Assembly (NCBI GenBank): GCA_029747015.1
Contig: JAKOGI010000568.1
Location: 108,501 to 172,500 of the forward strand
DNA from: Carnegiea gigantea
Taxonomy: Eukaryota; Streptophyta; Magnoliopsida; Caryophyllales; Cactaceae
DNA length: 64,000 nt
Reading direction: 5' to 3'
Below the pieces are notes generated by a model. The model was not told the DNA's origin. It made no database searches and saw only the letters and a list, made by a program, of their open reading frames with translations. Shown one piece after another: positions 37,616-50,541 of this stretch. The first letter of the stretch is position 1; every line of letters begins with the position of its first letter. Position numbers and translations under genes: made by a program.

Positions 37616-39436
37616 TGTTGGGAAAAATTGAGAGTTTAAATAAAAGTGCCGCAAGCGTGCAGCTCTCGCTGTAATACTTGAGGGTCGTCTCCACAAGGAT
37701 GATGGAAGAGTTTTAGGCCATAAAAAGTGAGGATTAACTAATTAGCTACACTAAGCTAAATGAAATTATTTAAAGCAATCTAACAGCCTATTTCAACTAA
37801 ACGATCATCCAAACCCTCAATCAAATCAAAGGCACGCAACTTAAATCGATGAACTTACACGCATTAAACCTAAGCATTCAACTAAACGAAGCCAGGCCAA
37901 ATCTTTCGAATCATCGAAGCCATCTAAACTTGAGAAATCAACGAGATTATTCGAACTTAAATCAAACAAAAATAAATCTCTTAAACTACTAAATCAACTA
38001 ATTCAACCAAACTACTAACTCGACTTATTTAGCTAACTTAAAATCAGATTAGTAATCGTGCAGCCAAACTAACCATTATAATCTATCCTAAATAGGTCAC
38101 TCTTTATTAATCTAACTTAGGGTAAAACAGGACAAATGCATTAGCCAGTACCTCAGCAGAACAAGTTCCCATTCCAGAATCAAACAGATCAAATAAACAT
38201 CTTGATCCAACATAATGAAGCAGCAGAATTAAGCAAGCTTGAAACGACATCCATCAACAACCAAGAACTATCCTAGCTACTGGCATATTCGAACTAAACC
38301 AGAAAAGAAAACAGCAGAATGTTCAACGCATAACCGAGATTAATTGAGCCTAAAGCAGAAGATAAACAAAACAGCAAGGGAGGGGAAATCAAGCCAAAAA
38401 CAGACCTAAAAATCGAGCAACAAGATGCAGACCAGAGCAGCCACTCAGGACAGAGAAGATGAACCGAACTCCATGGTGAATAGCAACATTCGAATTTGGG
38501 GAAGGGGAAATGAAACTTCAAAACCACAACCAGTTCAGGCCTCCTAGCTTTGCAGCTCAGCCGAACATCAATGGCTACTTCGCCATTATCAAACGAAAAA
38601 AAAATCGAAACAGGGGAGGGGGAAACTTCAACCTAAACTAGCATCGTTTAAGACCAAATCCTCAACTAAATGTAAAGATCAACTTTAATCCAACAAATCC
38701 AGCGTTCAATTACACCTAATTCGAAAATCTGCAACTATCTAACATTAAACCCTAGCCCGAGAAATTGAAAAATTCGCATCTGAATGAAAAGGGATTCGAA
38801 AGAAAATGAATTGAAATTAAACCTAAATTAACCCTAAAATTACCTAGCTTCCTTCAATGGCGTCTGCAAGCTTGATAAATGCACGAGCCTCTTGATTCTT
38901 CACCGTTCGATTTGTGGATATCTGGACGGTGGAGATGAAGGATAACGCAGGAGGTGTAGTGGCGATGGCAGCGTGAATAACGGGTTGGAAGTTCGAAGAG
39001 AGAGACCGGGTAGAGAGAGAGGTGGAGCGAGGATGGGGACGATGAGGGCGAAGCAGAAGAACTCGAGATTTCTAGGTTCTAGGTTCGGGGGTTAGGGAAA
39101 GAAGAGGGACGCGAAGAGAGAGAGAGTGAAGGGGAGGGGTTTTATGTGAACCGGGATAGGGTAATTGGACCGGTCCGGTTTTTCCAACTGGGCCAGTTCA
39201 ACTTTTATCATTTTGGGCTAATTTTTCCACTCTTGGGCGGGTTCAAATCCGTTTAGGCCGGTTCTTCAATTCCCGAAATTTTTCACCATTTTCCTTGCAT
39301 TTTTGGCCATTTTTTCGAAATTATTCAAAATCTGTAAAATAAAATAAAATCAATTAAAAACGTTAGAAATACGATTAAAACGAGCATAAACTAGGTGTAA
39401 AAGTACCCTAAAAATAACTTATTTTTGGTACGATCA
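37616..39436 (-). mobile_element. Element E 3' LTR
   Basis: 1821 bp, from TGTTGGG to GATCA. It is nearly identical to 43475-45295 over long stretches, with most differences in the first 100 bases. The GA-rich block near 39000-39130 is a leader-like region. Confidence 0.92.
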
Positions 39437-39452
39437 AATACCCCCATACCAA
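39437..39452 (-). promoter_or_regulatory. Element E polypurine tract
   Basis: TGGTATGGGGGTATT on the - strand, directly before the LTR start TGATCG, preceded by the 'ttgaggacgagc' box shared with A, D and G. Confidence 0.85.
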
Positions 39453-41327
39453 GATTTTGCTCGTCCTCAAGTAAAACAAACTAAACTATCTAAAAGAAAA
39501 TGAAAAATAAGAGAAGAAAATCCTAACTCACTGTCGTAGGAATCACAGTTGCATTTAGCGTATACAACAAGCCCTTTGAACCCCTTGGACTTCCAAGTGG
39601 ACGAGTAAGGTTTCGTGAGGGTTTCCAAGTGAAATACCCACAACATTATTTCAAAAATAAAAGAAAAATCTTTTTGGTTTTTTTTTCAAAACTGATATGC
39701 ACAAAATTTGGAAAACATATGCTCACATTTTAATCAGCTAAATCACCCATGTACTCAGTTATTAACCTGTATATGCATAGAACACACTTCAAAGCTCTTT
39801 ACCTTCTAAATGACATTAAAACACTAATTTTTCACTCCATTGAACATCAAGATGTTAAATCCATCCCGGTGCTTGTGTGCAAGTGTATCATCATCTCCAG
39901 GACTTAGGTTTACCACAGTTAGACTCAATCCCACTTTGCTGACACAACTACATTATTATTGTACTAACTTTGGAAGCAAGCTTTCCCAGTAGCAATATTG
40001 CCTCAAAGGGTACCACCCAGTAACACGTGCCTCAAAGGGTAATACCCAGTAGCACGTGCCTCAAAGAATAACGCCCAGTAGTGCATGCCTCAAAGGGATA
40101 CTTGTCATTCTAAATTTTATTTCATCTCTTTTTCCTTTCTTTCATTCTCATTCACAGTACACTTCTTTTCAAAGTATTTTTCAAAGTAATCGTGTCACAA
40201 GTTAGTGGGAGAATCATTCATGGAAACTTAAGACCTAAAGATAATGATGAAGGAATAAATAAAGACTAGATTACACAACCTGTAATGAACAACTGGAGTT
40301 AGAATTAGAGCTTAGAATATTATTTTTGAAGTTGGAGACTTATCATGCACATCCTATTTAGGTACAAGCTAATAAATAAAGCACAGGGGATTCAAGCTAA
40401 TCAAAAATAATACACACGTCCCCAAAGCACAATAAAATTCTTCAAAAATTTTCAAAAATTTTTCAAAAATAGGCACCTCACCCCTACACTAAAACTTCAC
40501 AATGTCCTCATTGTGGGAAGTAAGGCGCTAAAAAGCAAGTACATAAGCTATACAGCCATAAAACCACACTAAACTACAAATATATACAACTAGGACACCA
40601 CAAAAATCAAAATCAAAAACAAAACCAAAAACAAAACAAAACCACACACATATATTTACAAAAGCCAAGAAAAACGAAATCACAAAAGAAAGCCAAAATC
40701 GAAACTAAAACCAAAGCAAACACACATCTTCACAAAAACCAAAACAAAACCCTCTAAAACAATCCAAACCACTATATAACCAAAACCAGAATATAAGCTA
40801 AACTAAAACAAAGTAAGACCCAAACATACTTATTTGTAAAAACCAAAGACCAAAATCACAAAAGAAAGCAAATGACAGACAAAAATCAAAAACAAGAATA
40901 AACCAAACTAAAACAAGACAAAGCCCAAACATACTTAATCACCACAATAAAAATCAAAACCACAACTGAAACCTAAATAAACAAGGACAAAAACAAAAGA
41001 AAACAAGAAAAACAAATAAAAGACACTAAATAAAAGGCTAAATAAAGGTAAACCTAAAACAAAACAAAATGCACAAGAAAAGGAAAACACAACACAAAAT
41101 CAAAATAAAACCAAAAGAAAATATCAAAAAGAAAACAAAACACATTGCTCGAATTTAGAAACAGTTCTAGATATCCACAACCAATACCAAACGAAAGAAA
41201 AGAGAAGAAAAGGAGAAGAGAGAAAAGTGGAACGATCATACCATGTTAGATACAGATTGTACCCAAACTATACCTCATGAAGATTATGCAAATGAGACTT
41301 ATGGAGTATCAGCCACTCCATCACAAC
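39453..41327 (-). mobile_element. Element E 3' untranslated region
   Basis: No coding signal is seen. It holds about four copies of a short CCTCAAAGGG/CCCAGTAGCACG repeat (40000-40105) shared with element A. It also has a second PPT-like box (40474-40510) and a long stretch (40540-41220) in which the + strand is almost free of G and rich in A and C. Confidence 0.7.
40474..40510 (-). promoter_or_regulatory. Internal PPT-like box of element E
   Basis: On the - strand 'tgaggacattgtgaag' is followed by 'ttttagtgtaggggtgagg'. This is the same two-part layout as the true PPT of this element about 1.04 kb downstream. Confidence 0.6.
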
Positions 41328-43124
41328 TCACAAGCAGCTACTCAGATCAAAACCAACCAACGCTCGTAGTAGCTTATCAAACATACGGGCACAATCCTCG
41401 CAGAAATGCAAATAGTAAGAAACAGGAATTGCAACCCAAATAAGATGCATAAATTCAATGCAACTCAATGCTCTTTTGAGCTTAACAAAGGTCATAGCCC
41501 AATCAGAAGAGAGATGTGCATATGTAAAATCAGATGCACAAGTCAATGGTTTAATGAAGATATGACTATATGAAAGCAAAAACCATCTAAAGTGATCGGA
41601 ATGATCTAAATGAAATCTCACATCTCTAAGAGGGGAGGGGAGAGGATCAAAACAAGGCCAATCAAAGGAAATATGAAAATCAGAGCTCAAATGTCGGCCT
41701 AAAGTCAAGTCTTGCATTTCAAAGTAATCCTTGAGTCTATCTATGCCATTATTATCAAGAGTCTGATCTAAACAAGGAATATCAAGCACAAAATTCTCAG
41801 GCTCTACAAAAATAGACTCGAGAGGGTCTAAAGAAGAAAGAAGAGGGGGAAGTGGAGAACTACAATATTCAAGAAGGAGGTCAGCTTGGACAGGATCAAT
41901 AGAAAATGATTCATATTTAGCACAGAGATCCTCATTTAAACTCATATCGATATCAAACCCACAAAAAGATTCATATTCTATATGCAGAATGTTATCATCT
42001 AATTTAAACCGAAGGTCAGAAATGATGGAATCAAAAGAGAATGTTTCATATTCAATATGAAAAACCAAATCAAGACCTTCAGTAACATCAAACTCATATG
42101 AGAAAGATTCATATTCCGTACAAAGAATATCATCATCAAAGTCCAAAATAGTGGGTTCAGTTATCTCATCACATAACTCCTGTGAAATAGCTTTCGAATC
42201 ATCTAAATCATGAAGCTCAATTGTAGGTGCGATGCTTATATCCGTCTCACTAACAGTATCAGATTGTTCACCCACTTCCAGTTCACGACAGTCATTCAGA
42301 GTGATGGGTAGGTCAATATAGACTAAGATATCTTCAGTGACATCTTTGGGTGAGCTAGTGCAGGGTGCAAGGTCTATTGATAGAGACGTAAGGAGGTCAC
42401 GCTCTTGATCTAGATTAGGCAAACACATCTTTGCATTCAAATCAGGCCTCGCAGAATAAGAGGGTTCATAATCATCATAGAGACTAATGTCCGATTTAGG
42501 AGATCCTAAACTAGAATCATTCTCACTAGAAGTCTCCCTATTTTTGTCAAAACATTGAGAATATTCAGCAATTTTCTTTTTCATTGTCTCTACCATTTGA
42601 TCAGTCAATTCATTAATTTTCTTTTCAAAACTTGCACAAGTAGCATCAACATAAGCACGAAAAGGACAAGTATAAGCATCATGATCAGGAGATCCATAAT
42701 AATCGCACAACACAGGAGGCATATAAGAGTAAAATGGGTCATATGAATTCACAAAATGTTCTGAAGGGTAAGAATTAGCATGAAAAGCATACTCTCCATG
42801 AGTCGGGTATCTAAAAGTCTCATTAGCTTGCTCAAACGCGTAAGTTTCCCAAGCTAATTTTTCAAAGAAATCCCAAACTTAATTTTGAGTTTTAGATAAT
42901 AATTCTATTAAACCTCCAGGAAAAAGTGATTCAATATAACTCCTTGACCCAATATTTAGACCCTCAATAATGACCTCACAAATTTTCCATTTTTGAAAAT
43001 TATGATTCAGTTGAGTACGATAATCATTAAGCCTTGAAAAATAATTCCAAAAAGGTTCGTGCTCATATTGCGGGAAATTGAAAACCGGCATTTTGAAATT
43101 TTTAGAGTTTTTAAAGTTTTTCAA
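41328..43124 (-). pseudogene. Element E gag-like ORF with one stop codon
   Basis: One frame of 598 codons is broken only by TAA at 42879-42881. The first 81 residues (NFPQYEHEPFWNYFSRLNDY, then KWKICEVIIEGL) match gag of Athila/Ogre-like elements. After the stop the frame gives VWDFFEKLAWETYAF, as in those gags. The 474-residue part (41328-42752) has a zinc-knuckle-like CDYYGSPDHDAYTC at residues 16-29 with Tyr for the second Cys. A coiled-coil-like stretch follows (41-68), then a long acidic region with EYESF, EYETF, EYESF and KYESF at 213, 234, 259 and 279. The last part (about 420-474) is hydrophobic and Cys-bearing. I do not recognise the region after the knuckle. Confidence 0.75.
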
Positions 43125-43450
43125 TTTTTAGAGGTTTTTAATTTTTCAATTTTTTTGGGTTTTTTGGCTTTTCAAAATTTTTTTGTGGTTTTCAAGTTTT
43201 TCAAATGTTTTTTGATTTTAAGTTTTTCCATTTTTTTTGTGATTTTTGAATTTTTTGAAGAAACGATTAAACTAAATGACAATTGATACCAAAATAAAGA
43301 AAGTTGGAATATGCCAAAATAAAGTTACGAAATGACCAAAACACATCATTTAAACAAATCATCACTAATAAACGAAATAGACAAATCAAAGCAACGAAAT
43401 AAGAAAGTAGCTATGAAAATGAAAATATGACCTAATCTCATGCCGTCGTC

Positions 43451-43468
43451 CCCAACAACGGCGCCAAA
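43451..43468 (-). promoter_or_regulatory. Element E primer-binding site
   Basis: TGGCGCCGTTGTTGGGGA on the - strand lies a few bases after the 5' LTR. It is the Athila/Ogre-type primer site, with one difference from that of element G. Confidence 0.85.
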
Positions 43469-43474
43469 AACTTG

Positions 43475-45295
43475 TTGGGAAAAATTGAGAGTTTAAACAA
43501 AAGTGCCGCAAGCGTACAACTCTCGCTGTAGTACTTGAGGGTCGTGTCCTCAGGAACGATGGAAGAGTTTTAGGTCATAAAAAGTGAGGATTAACTAATT
43601 AGCTACACTAAGCTAAATAAAATTATTTAAAGCAATCTAACAGCCTATTTCAACTAAACAATCATCCAAACCCTCAATCAAATCAAAGGCACGTAACTTA
43701 AATCGATGAACTTACACGCATTAAACCTAAGCATTCAACTAAACGAAGCTAGGCCAAATCTTTCGAATCATCGAAGCCATCTAAACTTGAGAAATCAACA
43801 AGATTATTCGAACTTAAATCAAACAAAACTAAATCTCCTAAACTACTAAATCAACTAGTTCAACCAAACTACTAACTCGACTTATTTAGCTAACTTAAAA
43901 TCAGATTAGTAATCGTGCAGCCAAACTAACCATTATAATCTATCCTAAATAGGTCACTCTTTATTAATCTAACTTAGGGTAAAACAGGACAAATGCATTA
44001 GCCAGTACCTCAGCAGAACAAGTTCCCATTCCAGAATCAAACAGATCAAATAAACATCTTGATCCAATATAATGAAGCAGCAGAATTAAGCAAGCTTGAA
44101 ACGACATCCATCAACAACCAAGAACTATCCTAGCTACTGGCATATTCGAACTAAAACAAAAAAGAAAACAGCAGAATGTTCAACACATAACCGAGATTAA
44201 TTGAGCCTAAAGCAGAACATAAACAAAACAGCAAGGGAGGGGAAATCAAGCCAAAAACAGACCTGAAAAATCGAGCAACAAGATGCAGACCAGAGCAGCC
44301 ACTCAGGACAGAGAAGATGAACCGAATTCCATGGTGAATAGTAACATTCGAATTTGGGGAAGGGGAAATGAAACTTCAAAACCACAACCAGTTCAGGCCT
44401 CCTAGCTTTGCAGCTTAGCCGAACATCAATGGCTGCTTCGCCATTGTCAGACGCAAAAAAAAATCGAAACAGGGGAGGGGGAAACTTCAACCGAAACCAG
44501 CGTCGTTTAAGACCAAATCTTCAACTAAATGTAAAGATCAACTTCAATCCAACAAATCCAGCGTTCAATTACACCTAATTCGAAAATCTGCAACTATCTA
44601 ACATTAAACCCTAGCACTAGAAATTGAAAAATTCACATCTGAATGAAAAGGGATTTGAAAGAAAATGAACCGAAATTAAACCTAAACTAACCCTAAAATT
44701 ACCTAGCTTCCTTCAATGGCGTCTGCAAGCTTGATAAATACACGAACCTCTTGATTCTTCACCGTTCGATTTGTGGGTATCTGGACGGTGGAGATGAAGG
44801 ACAACGCAGGAGGTGTCGTGGCGATGGCAGTGTGAATAACGGGCTGGAAGTTCGAAGAGAGAGACCGGGTAGAGAGAGAGGTGGAGCGGGGATGGGGAAG
44901 ATGAGGGCGAAGCAGAAGAACTCGGGATTTCTGGGTTCTGGGCTTCGGGGGTTAGGGAAAGAAGAGGGATGCGAAGAGAGAGAGAGTGAAGGGGAGGGGT
45001 TTTATGTGAACCGGGACAGGGTAATTGGACCGGTCCCTTTTTTTAATTGGGCCGGTTCAACTTTTATCATTTTGGGCTAATTTTTCCACTCTTGGGTGGG
45101 TTCAAATCCGTTTAGGCCGGTCCTTCAATTCCCGAAATTTTTCACCATTTTCCTTGCATTTTTGGCCATTTTTTTGAAATTATTCAAAATCTGTAAAATA
45201 AAATAAAATCAATTAAAAACGTTAGAAATACGATTAAAACGAGCATAAACTAGGTGTAAAAGTACCCTAAAAATAACTTATTTTTGGTACGAACA
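43475..45295 (-). mobile_element. Element E 5' LTR
   Basis: 1821 bp, partner of 37616-39436, ending GAACA before GTCAC. Confidence 0.92.
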
Positions 45296-46304
45296 GTCAC
45301 CAATTAATATGCAAGGGCTGTTAAATGCGAGATTAGTCTTGATATTATAACCATAACCTAATTTTGCCCTAAATTCAGCATGCTAACAAATAAAATTACA
45401 ATCAAATACAAGCAATTAGGGTGCTAAACAATTCATCTAAAAGTGTTGAAGAACTTTGCGAAATTATTAGTAGTTTAGGGAATCGAGAACCACCTACCTC
45501 GACCCATTCTAAGGGCTTTTAGGGCTAAATTTGGATGCTCAAGAACCTGGAAATTCGCCTCTTAATTCGCTGCCCAACACAGACCTAAATCAGTCCGCCC
45601 CAGGCCTCATTCTGCTGTTGTTCGTGCTGTTTCTGGTGGTTACCAGAACAAGCTCAACCGCCACTTGGTCGCTGGCCTCGATCTGGCAGTCACTAGCAGC
45701 AGGCCAAGGTGCTCGAGCCATTTGCTCAGTCTCTCTCGTTGGGTCTCTCTTTCTCTCTTTACTAGTGGGTACACACGAGTCCGGTTGCACCGGCCGAAAT
45801 GATGGGGGCCGTCATTCTGGCTACCCCGGCCATCATTTCGGCCACCGGTGCCATTGCCCTCTCCCTCCCCCTCTCTCCCCTTTGGTGATGGTCGGGGTCG
45901 CAGGTCACAGGGACCCTCCTCCCCCCTTTTGCGTTCAAGACCTCGCGAAGAAGGAAAGGGAGCTTTGACACCCGTTTGACTTTTTTTTGGTTGTTTTGTT
46001 GTTTAATGACACTTACCAAACCAGGTTCGGCCCTAAATTATCTTATTTCTCTTAATCTTATCCCCAATTGTTCTCATACGACTTGCTAATTTCGCTAATT
46101 TTACGCATCGGCTTAATTTTAACAAACTTACTAATTTTCACGTAATCACAAAATAAATATGGAAAATTAATAAAATCACTCCGTATAATTATTACAGTTA
46201 ATTTGTACGCAATAAATCGTCTAACATGGCCGGTTAAATAGAATGCAATTAATGAAAATATTAATATAAACAGTTAGCCCTATATTAAGAACCTGGCTGT
46301 TACA

Positions 46305-48017
46305 ACCCAAGCAAACTTAAAACTAAAAATTTATTCACAACCTCCTTAGGTAAGACATTAGTAATATCTTCAATGGTAAGATTGTCACAAAGTTAGCCCA
46401 ACAGTGCTCAAACACATTTGGCAATCAGACAGGAAATGGAGTTTTTGAAAGTTCCTTAAAGCCCTCAATGTCATAGTTTGAACCAATCGTCCTAAATCAT
46501 CGAATACAATCACATCAGCATATGGAATAGTTAGAACTAGAAAGACCGGTAGAACCTAATTTTAGTAATGTCACACTCTTCATTCGTGTTTTATGATGTA
46601 GTGAAGTTCCCTCAAATCTCATTCCAAAGACTCAAATCTACCATAAACTTGCTAAAACTCTCTAATTCGCCATCACTAGTATGCAATGCACGTATTAAAC
46701 AATCATGAGGACTTTATATGGTTGTAACAGGGTAAGGATAAAGGTAGTAGGGGAACAAATATTTTTAGGATTGTAGAGCTAAAAGCCAAAGACTAAGAGC
46801 TAAATCTTCCAATGTTCTCATGAAATACTCTCCTCAAACCACTACTACTCAAATTCTCAAACATATCACCTTATGCAATCAAATGAGGAGAATAAAGTTG
46901 AAATTTGAAAAACAATTATAATCCAATGAGGCCAACCCCTTTTCTTCACCTTTTCTCTTTTGTTTTGTTTTGTTCATTTTTTCATTTTCTCGTTTTCTTT
47001 TCAACAAAGGGTGTGGCAATGGAAGTAAACATCAAACTTCTTTGTTTTTTTTGTTTGTTTCAACTTTTCTTCAATCATTTTACAATTAAACAAGGGATCT
47101 CTCATATGAACAATTCAAACCGAATCCCTTCACCTACAAACCAAACCAAACCACCAAAAGATCTCAATACTCCAAACTATCTCCTAAATAAAATATTAAA
47201 GAGTGAAATCCTCTCTAGTCTTGACTTAAAGGTGAGATATGTTGTTGGCCAAAGGCTAAATATGGAGGTTCACATCAATAAACATGGGTTAAGGCTCATA
47301 AGGATTAGCAAAGGGTATATCATGCATACAAGGGTGGCTATTTGGTCTGTGAGATTCATCAAATCAAAGAATGTCTTAATCCTTTTCCGTATATGCATAT
47401 GCTCAATGTGAACTTTGAACAAGAATCAAAGCAAGTTTTAGAGACACGATATATAGGAAGAGTCACTCAAGAAAAGGCAAGAGACTAAAATTGATAAATT
47501 AGTCTTATAAAGCTCAAAGCCTCATGGGATATCTACCAAAGTCATAACTAGTGGATTCGGATCCACATGCCAACATTCATGCCAAGAGTCATAGGGCAAT
47601 CAGTTCAAACTCAACACAACAAAACATGAAGCCCACATTTTTATAAACTCACTTCCAAACACTTTTATTCACAATTGCACATAAAAGAAACATTCTAAAC
47701 CAAAGAAAACTACCTAGTCTACTAAGTCCATCATCGAAGGATCATTTTTTTTTTCCTTTTTGGTTTTGTTGTTTTTTGTTTTTGTATTTTCTAAAATGCA
47801 AGCCTAAATGAAAGTAAACCTAAAATGTAAAACTACCCTAAATGTTATGCTTCTAATACACAAGAAATGCAAAACTATTAGAATGAAACTAAATGCACTA
47901 AGTACATGCTCTAGCTACATAGAGTAAATCTCAAAATGCAAAACTAAATGCAACCATGGCCAATATATACACATGCTCGAACTAAGGAACCAGATAAACT
48001 CATTTCCCAAGCAAAGC
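46305..48017 (-). mobile_element. Element D 3' untranslated region
   Basis: This non-coding stretch lies between the internal PPT-like box and the true PPT of D. It is AT-rich with T-runs near 46960-47060. A 168-codon + strand ORF (46905-47411) lies here but is antisense to D and resembles nothing I know. Confidence 0.6.
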
Positions 48018-48050
48018 AATTCCCCTATACTTAGACAAAGATTGTCCTCA
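48018..48050 (-). promoter_or_regulatory. Internal PPT-like box of element D
   Basis: On the - strand 'tgaggacaatctttgtct' is followed by AAGTATAGGGGAATT. These last 15 bases are identical to the true PPT of D at 28438-28452. Confidence 0.65.
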
Positions 48051-48429
48051 ATGCAAACACATATGGAGAAAAGGGAGGGGGAGGACCAACAAGCAATCGG
48101 AAGGCAGGATGGGGACGATGGTGCGGTGGATGACCTTGAGAGATATATGAATTTCTCCATATCTCAAGGCAAGCCCTAAAGTCCTGAAAATACTAATTTG
48201 GGGAGGCTATCATCCCGCAGAGCTCATCATATCGCTCTTGGACAACGTCACAAAGAGTAGCGTGTTCAGGTTCAACATAGGCTCGTAGGGAGGTTTGCTC
48301 CTCTTGAGTGGACCTAAGGGTGGCCTGAACCTCCTCGTAGTCATGGGAAGTAGGCTGGGAGGAAGAACTAGGGCCACTATGGTAAGTAGGTGGGGGCTAA
48401 GGTGGTAAAGGGAGGATATATCAACATCA

Positions 48430-49426
48430 CCACGTAATCATAAAAGGTTAGCTTGATGGTGTAAGGCGGTCCACTCAATATTGGGAAGTGGCAAAAGCTG
48501 GTTCCCAAGGTATATCCAACATAAACGCCCAGCCTCAAGCTTACAAAATTTCAATTGTTCAGAAGCAGCTTTATTAAGCCGCTTGGATCCTAAAACTAGA
48601 TCCTTAGGGTTTGGCTCAACAACTAAAGATCTAGCAATGGTAGTGATGAGACCCCTAATGACTATCCTGCCTGCAGTCCTTGTAGCTGCACTATACAATT
48701 GACGGGCCAAGAAAGACCAAGGGTCAATCTGGTCACCATTCATTATACTAGAGAGGAAATATAACTTAGATAATCTGGGGACATTCAGACTATCGTCCCT
48801 ATCAAAGACATCATATGAAAGCATGCGTTGGGCTACTCAGATATAAGGATTCTTAATGAAGGTGCCCTTACATGTACTGGTATTGTACCTATAATCCCGG
48901 AAAATCTTATCCCAAATGACATTAGGGTTGAATTTTGAGGGGACTTGATGCCAAGGCAAGTTCAAGCTAGGTGGAAAGCCAAACATGTTACTAGGGGTAC
49001 TAAGGTTCAATTCATAGAATTCGCCTTGTAAATAGAATGAAATGTACCCTTCTTAACATTGTGGACCTCGAGTGACCTCAACATGCAATGCACTAAAAAA
49101 TGCAAGGGTGAGGTCCCTATATGTGTGCTTCTTCATTTTGATAAACTAACCCATCCCACCTCGGGTAAACAACCATTTAATGTCATTTAACAATCCTAAC
49201 TGGGCTAACAAATCCTTATCATAGGAACGTGTAGCGACAAGTAGTCTACTACTCAAGCAATTATAATGTGCAACATGATTAGGATGAGTTAAACCAAGGG
49301 GATGAGGAGCATTAACTAGGTTCCTTGCAGTAGTGGACGTCCTTAAAGTCCTTGTGGCTCGATGAGGTACTTAGCTCGATGTACCCTCTCCTTAGGTGCT
49401 TCATAGCTTCTTTTTAGCTGCCATTG
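48430..49426 (-). pseudogene. Element D second ORF, Athila-type conserved protein
   Basis: Starting near MAAKKKL (49426), the - strand gives HPLGLTHPNHVAHYNC, then KMKKHTYRDLTLAFFSAL and EGYISFYLQGEFYELNL. It then gives DKIFRDYRYNTSTCKGTFIK and MLSYDVFDRDD. The intact part 48824-48438 continues with IDPWSFLARQLYSAATRTAG, RIVIRGLITTIARSLVVEPN and RLCWIYLGNQLLPLPNIEW. This resembles the conserved ORF of Athila-type elements (the family annotated as ATHILA ORF-1, Pfam PF03078, is my best guess). Its role is unknown. At least five stops break it. Confidence 0.65.
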
Positions 49427-50541
49427 AAATTATGGAGTGAAGTTAGAGGAAAAATCCTTAACAATGGAGGATATGATGCATGAAAAGAAGAAAATAAAGG
49501 AATGGAGATGGTTGTGTAGTAATGGAGTATAGGAAAGGTCAATGCGAGGGAAAAGTATGAAGTTTGAAGAAGCAATGGGGGATAATGGTGAAGGAAGGTA
49601 GATAGAGTTAAAAGGATGGGTAGACAGAAGAGAAGGAGTAGCAATGTGTGTCAGAAAAAGAGAAATTTGGAGAAAAAAAAGAGAAACGAAGAAAAAGGGA
49701 GAAATTTTTGAGAGAATTTGAGTGAAAAATGATGGAGAAATAGAAGGTTGAGAGGTTTGTTAATGGAGGATTTTAGAGAGAGAAGGATGGAGGTAGAGAG
49801 AGAGTGTATCGAGTAAGAGAAGAAAGTGAAAGGTTGAAGAAGGGGCACCATAGCCAAAACCCTTCACCGTAGCCTGCAGCAGCTCCCCATGGACCGTGGT
49901 GAGTGCCACAAACTATCCGTGGTAGCTGCTGCCAAAGCAGTTTTCCAATTTTCTCTATTTTTTATTGCGGTAGCAACATCAAGGTCTGTGGGAACTACCA
50001 CCTCCAGACTGTGGTGGTGACTGGCCCATGACCGCTAACCTTGATTTTGCTCTTTTTTTTCCCTTTGAAAATTGAAACACCCTAGAATCTATATACATTA
50101 AGAAAAGAAAACAACAAAATGCTTGGATTGCCTCCCAAGAAGCGCTCTTTTAAAGTCGAAAGCTCAAGATTCTTCATTTATCATGTTGAAAAGGGAATAA
50201 TTGATGAGGAAGGCGACGTCACTGCTCGTGGCCTTCCCTTGTCATGAACCTCAAAGTTAAATTCTTGTAAAAGAAGGAACCACCTCAAGTGGACAGGATG
50301 AAGGTCCTTTTTAAGTAGACGGGATAAAAGTCCTATTTAAGCATCAAATAATGTCAAATAGCATGGTCTGCAAACAAAATTATCTTGTAATGGACACCCT
50401 CAGTCGAGCCACTACCAAACTCGATTCCCAAATCAAAGTCATACTCAACTTCGCCTAAAGGGGGCAAAGACAACAACACTCTGGCACACTCAAAGAACCC
50501 TGGTTAACAGCACAGCGCTTGCCCTTAGCTATGCTAGGTGG
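49427..50541 (-). mobile_element. Element D stretch between protease and second ORF
   Basis: In a complete Athila element RT and integrase would lie between protease and the later ORF. Only about 1.1 kb of low-complexity, GA-rich sequence is present here, without pol motifs. It holds the palindromic motif at 50123-50138. Confidence 0.55.
50123..50138 (-). promoter_or_regulatory. Conserved TTGGGAGGCAATCCAA motif, element D
   Basis: On the - strand GCGCT, two bases, then TTGGGAGGCAATCCAA. The same motif, with one base different in the 16, occurs in element G at 60654-60669. Its arms TTGGG and CCCAA (here TCCAA) can pair. Function is unknown. Confidence 0.6.

Larger units (their letters stand above)
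37616..45295 (-). mobile_element. Element E: gag-only LTR retrotransposon, inserted in the element C LTR
   Basis: 7680 bp. It is flanked by perfect GTCAC (37611-37615 and 45296-45300) and has two LTRs of exactly 1821 bp each. On the - strand: 5' LTR, primer site, one gag-like ORF, a PPT-like box, an A/C-rich (on +) untranslated part, short CCTCAAAGGG repeats, PPT, 3' LTR. There is no protease, RT or integrase. The close match of its LTRs and its position inside three other elements make it the youngest insertion of the nest. Confidence 0.92.

Noticed and set aside
44197..44490. ORFs in the element E LTRs (also 38294-38527)
   Set aside because: The two LTR copies give ORFs of different length from the same DNA, so the frame is not kept; non-coding LTR sequence.
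45531..45968. 145-codon + strand ORF
   Set aside because: Lies within the element C LTR; the partner LTR does not keep the frame.
46905..47411. 168-codon + strand ORF
   Set aside because: It lies antisense in the 3' untranslated part of element D, begins in a T-rich low-complexity tract and shows no known motif. A chance ORF is more likely.
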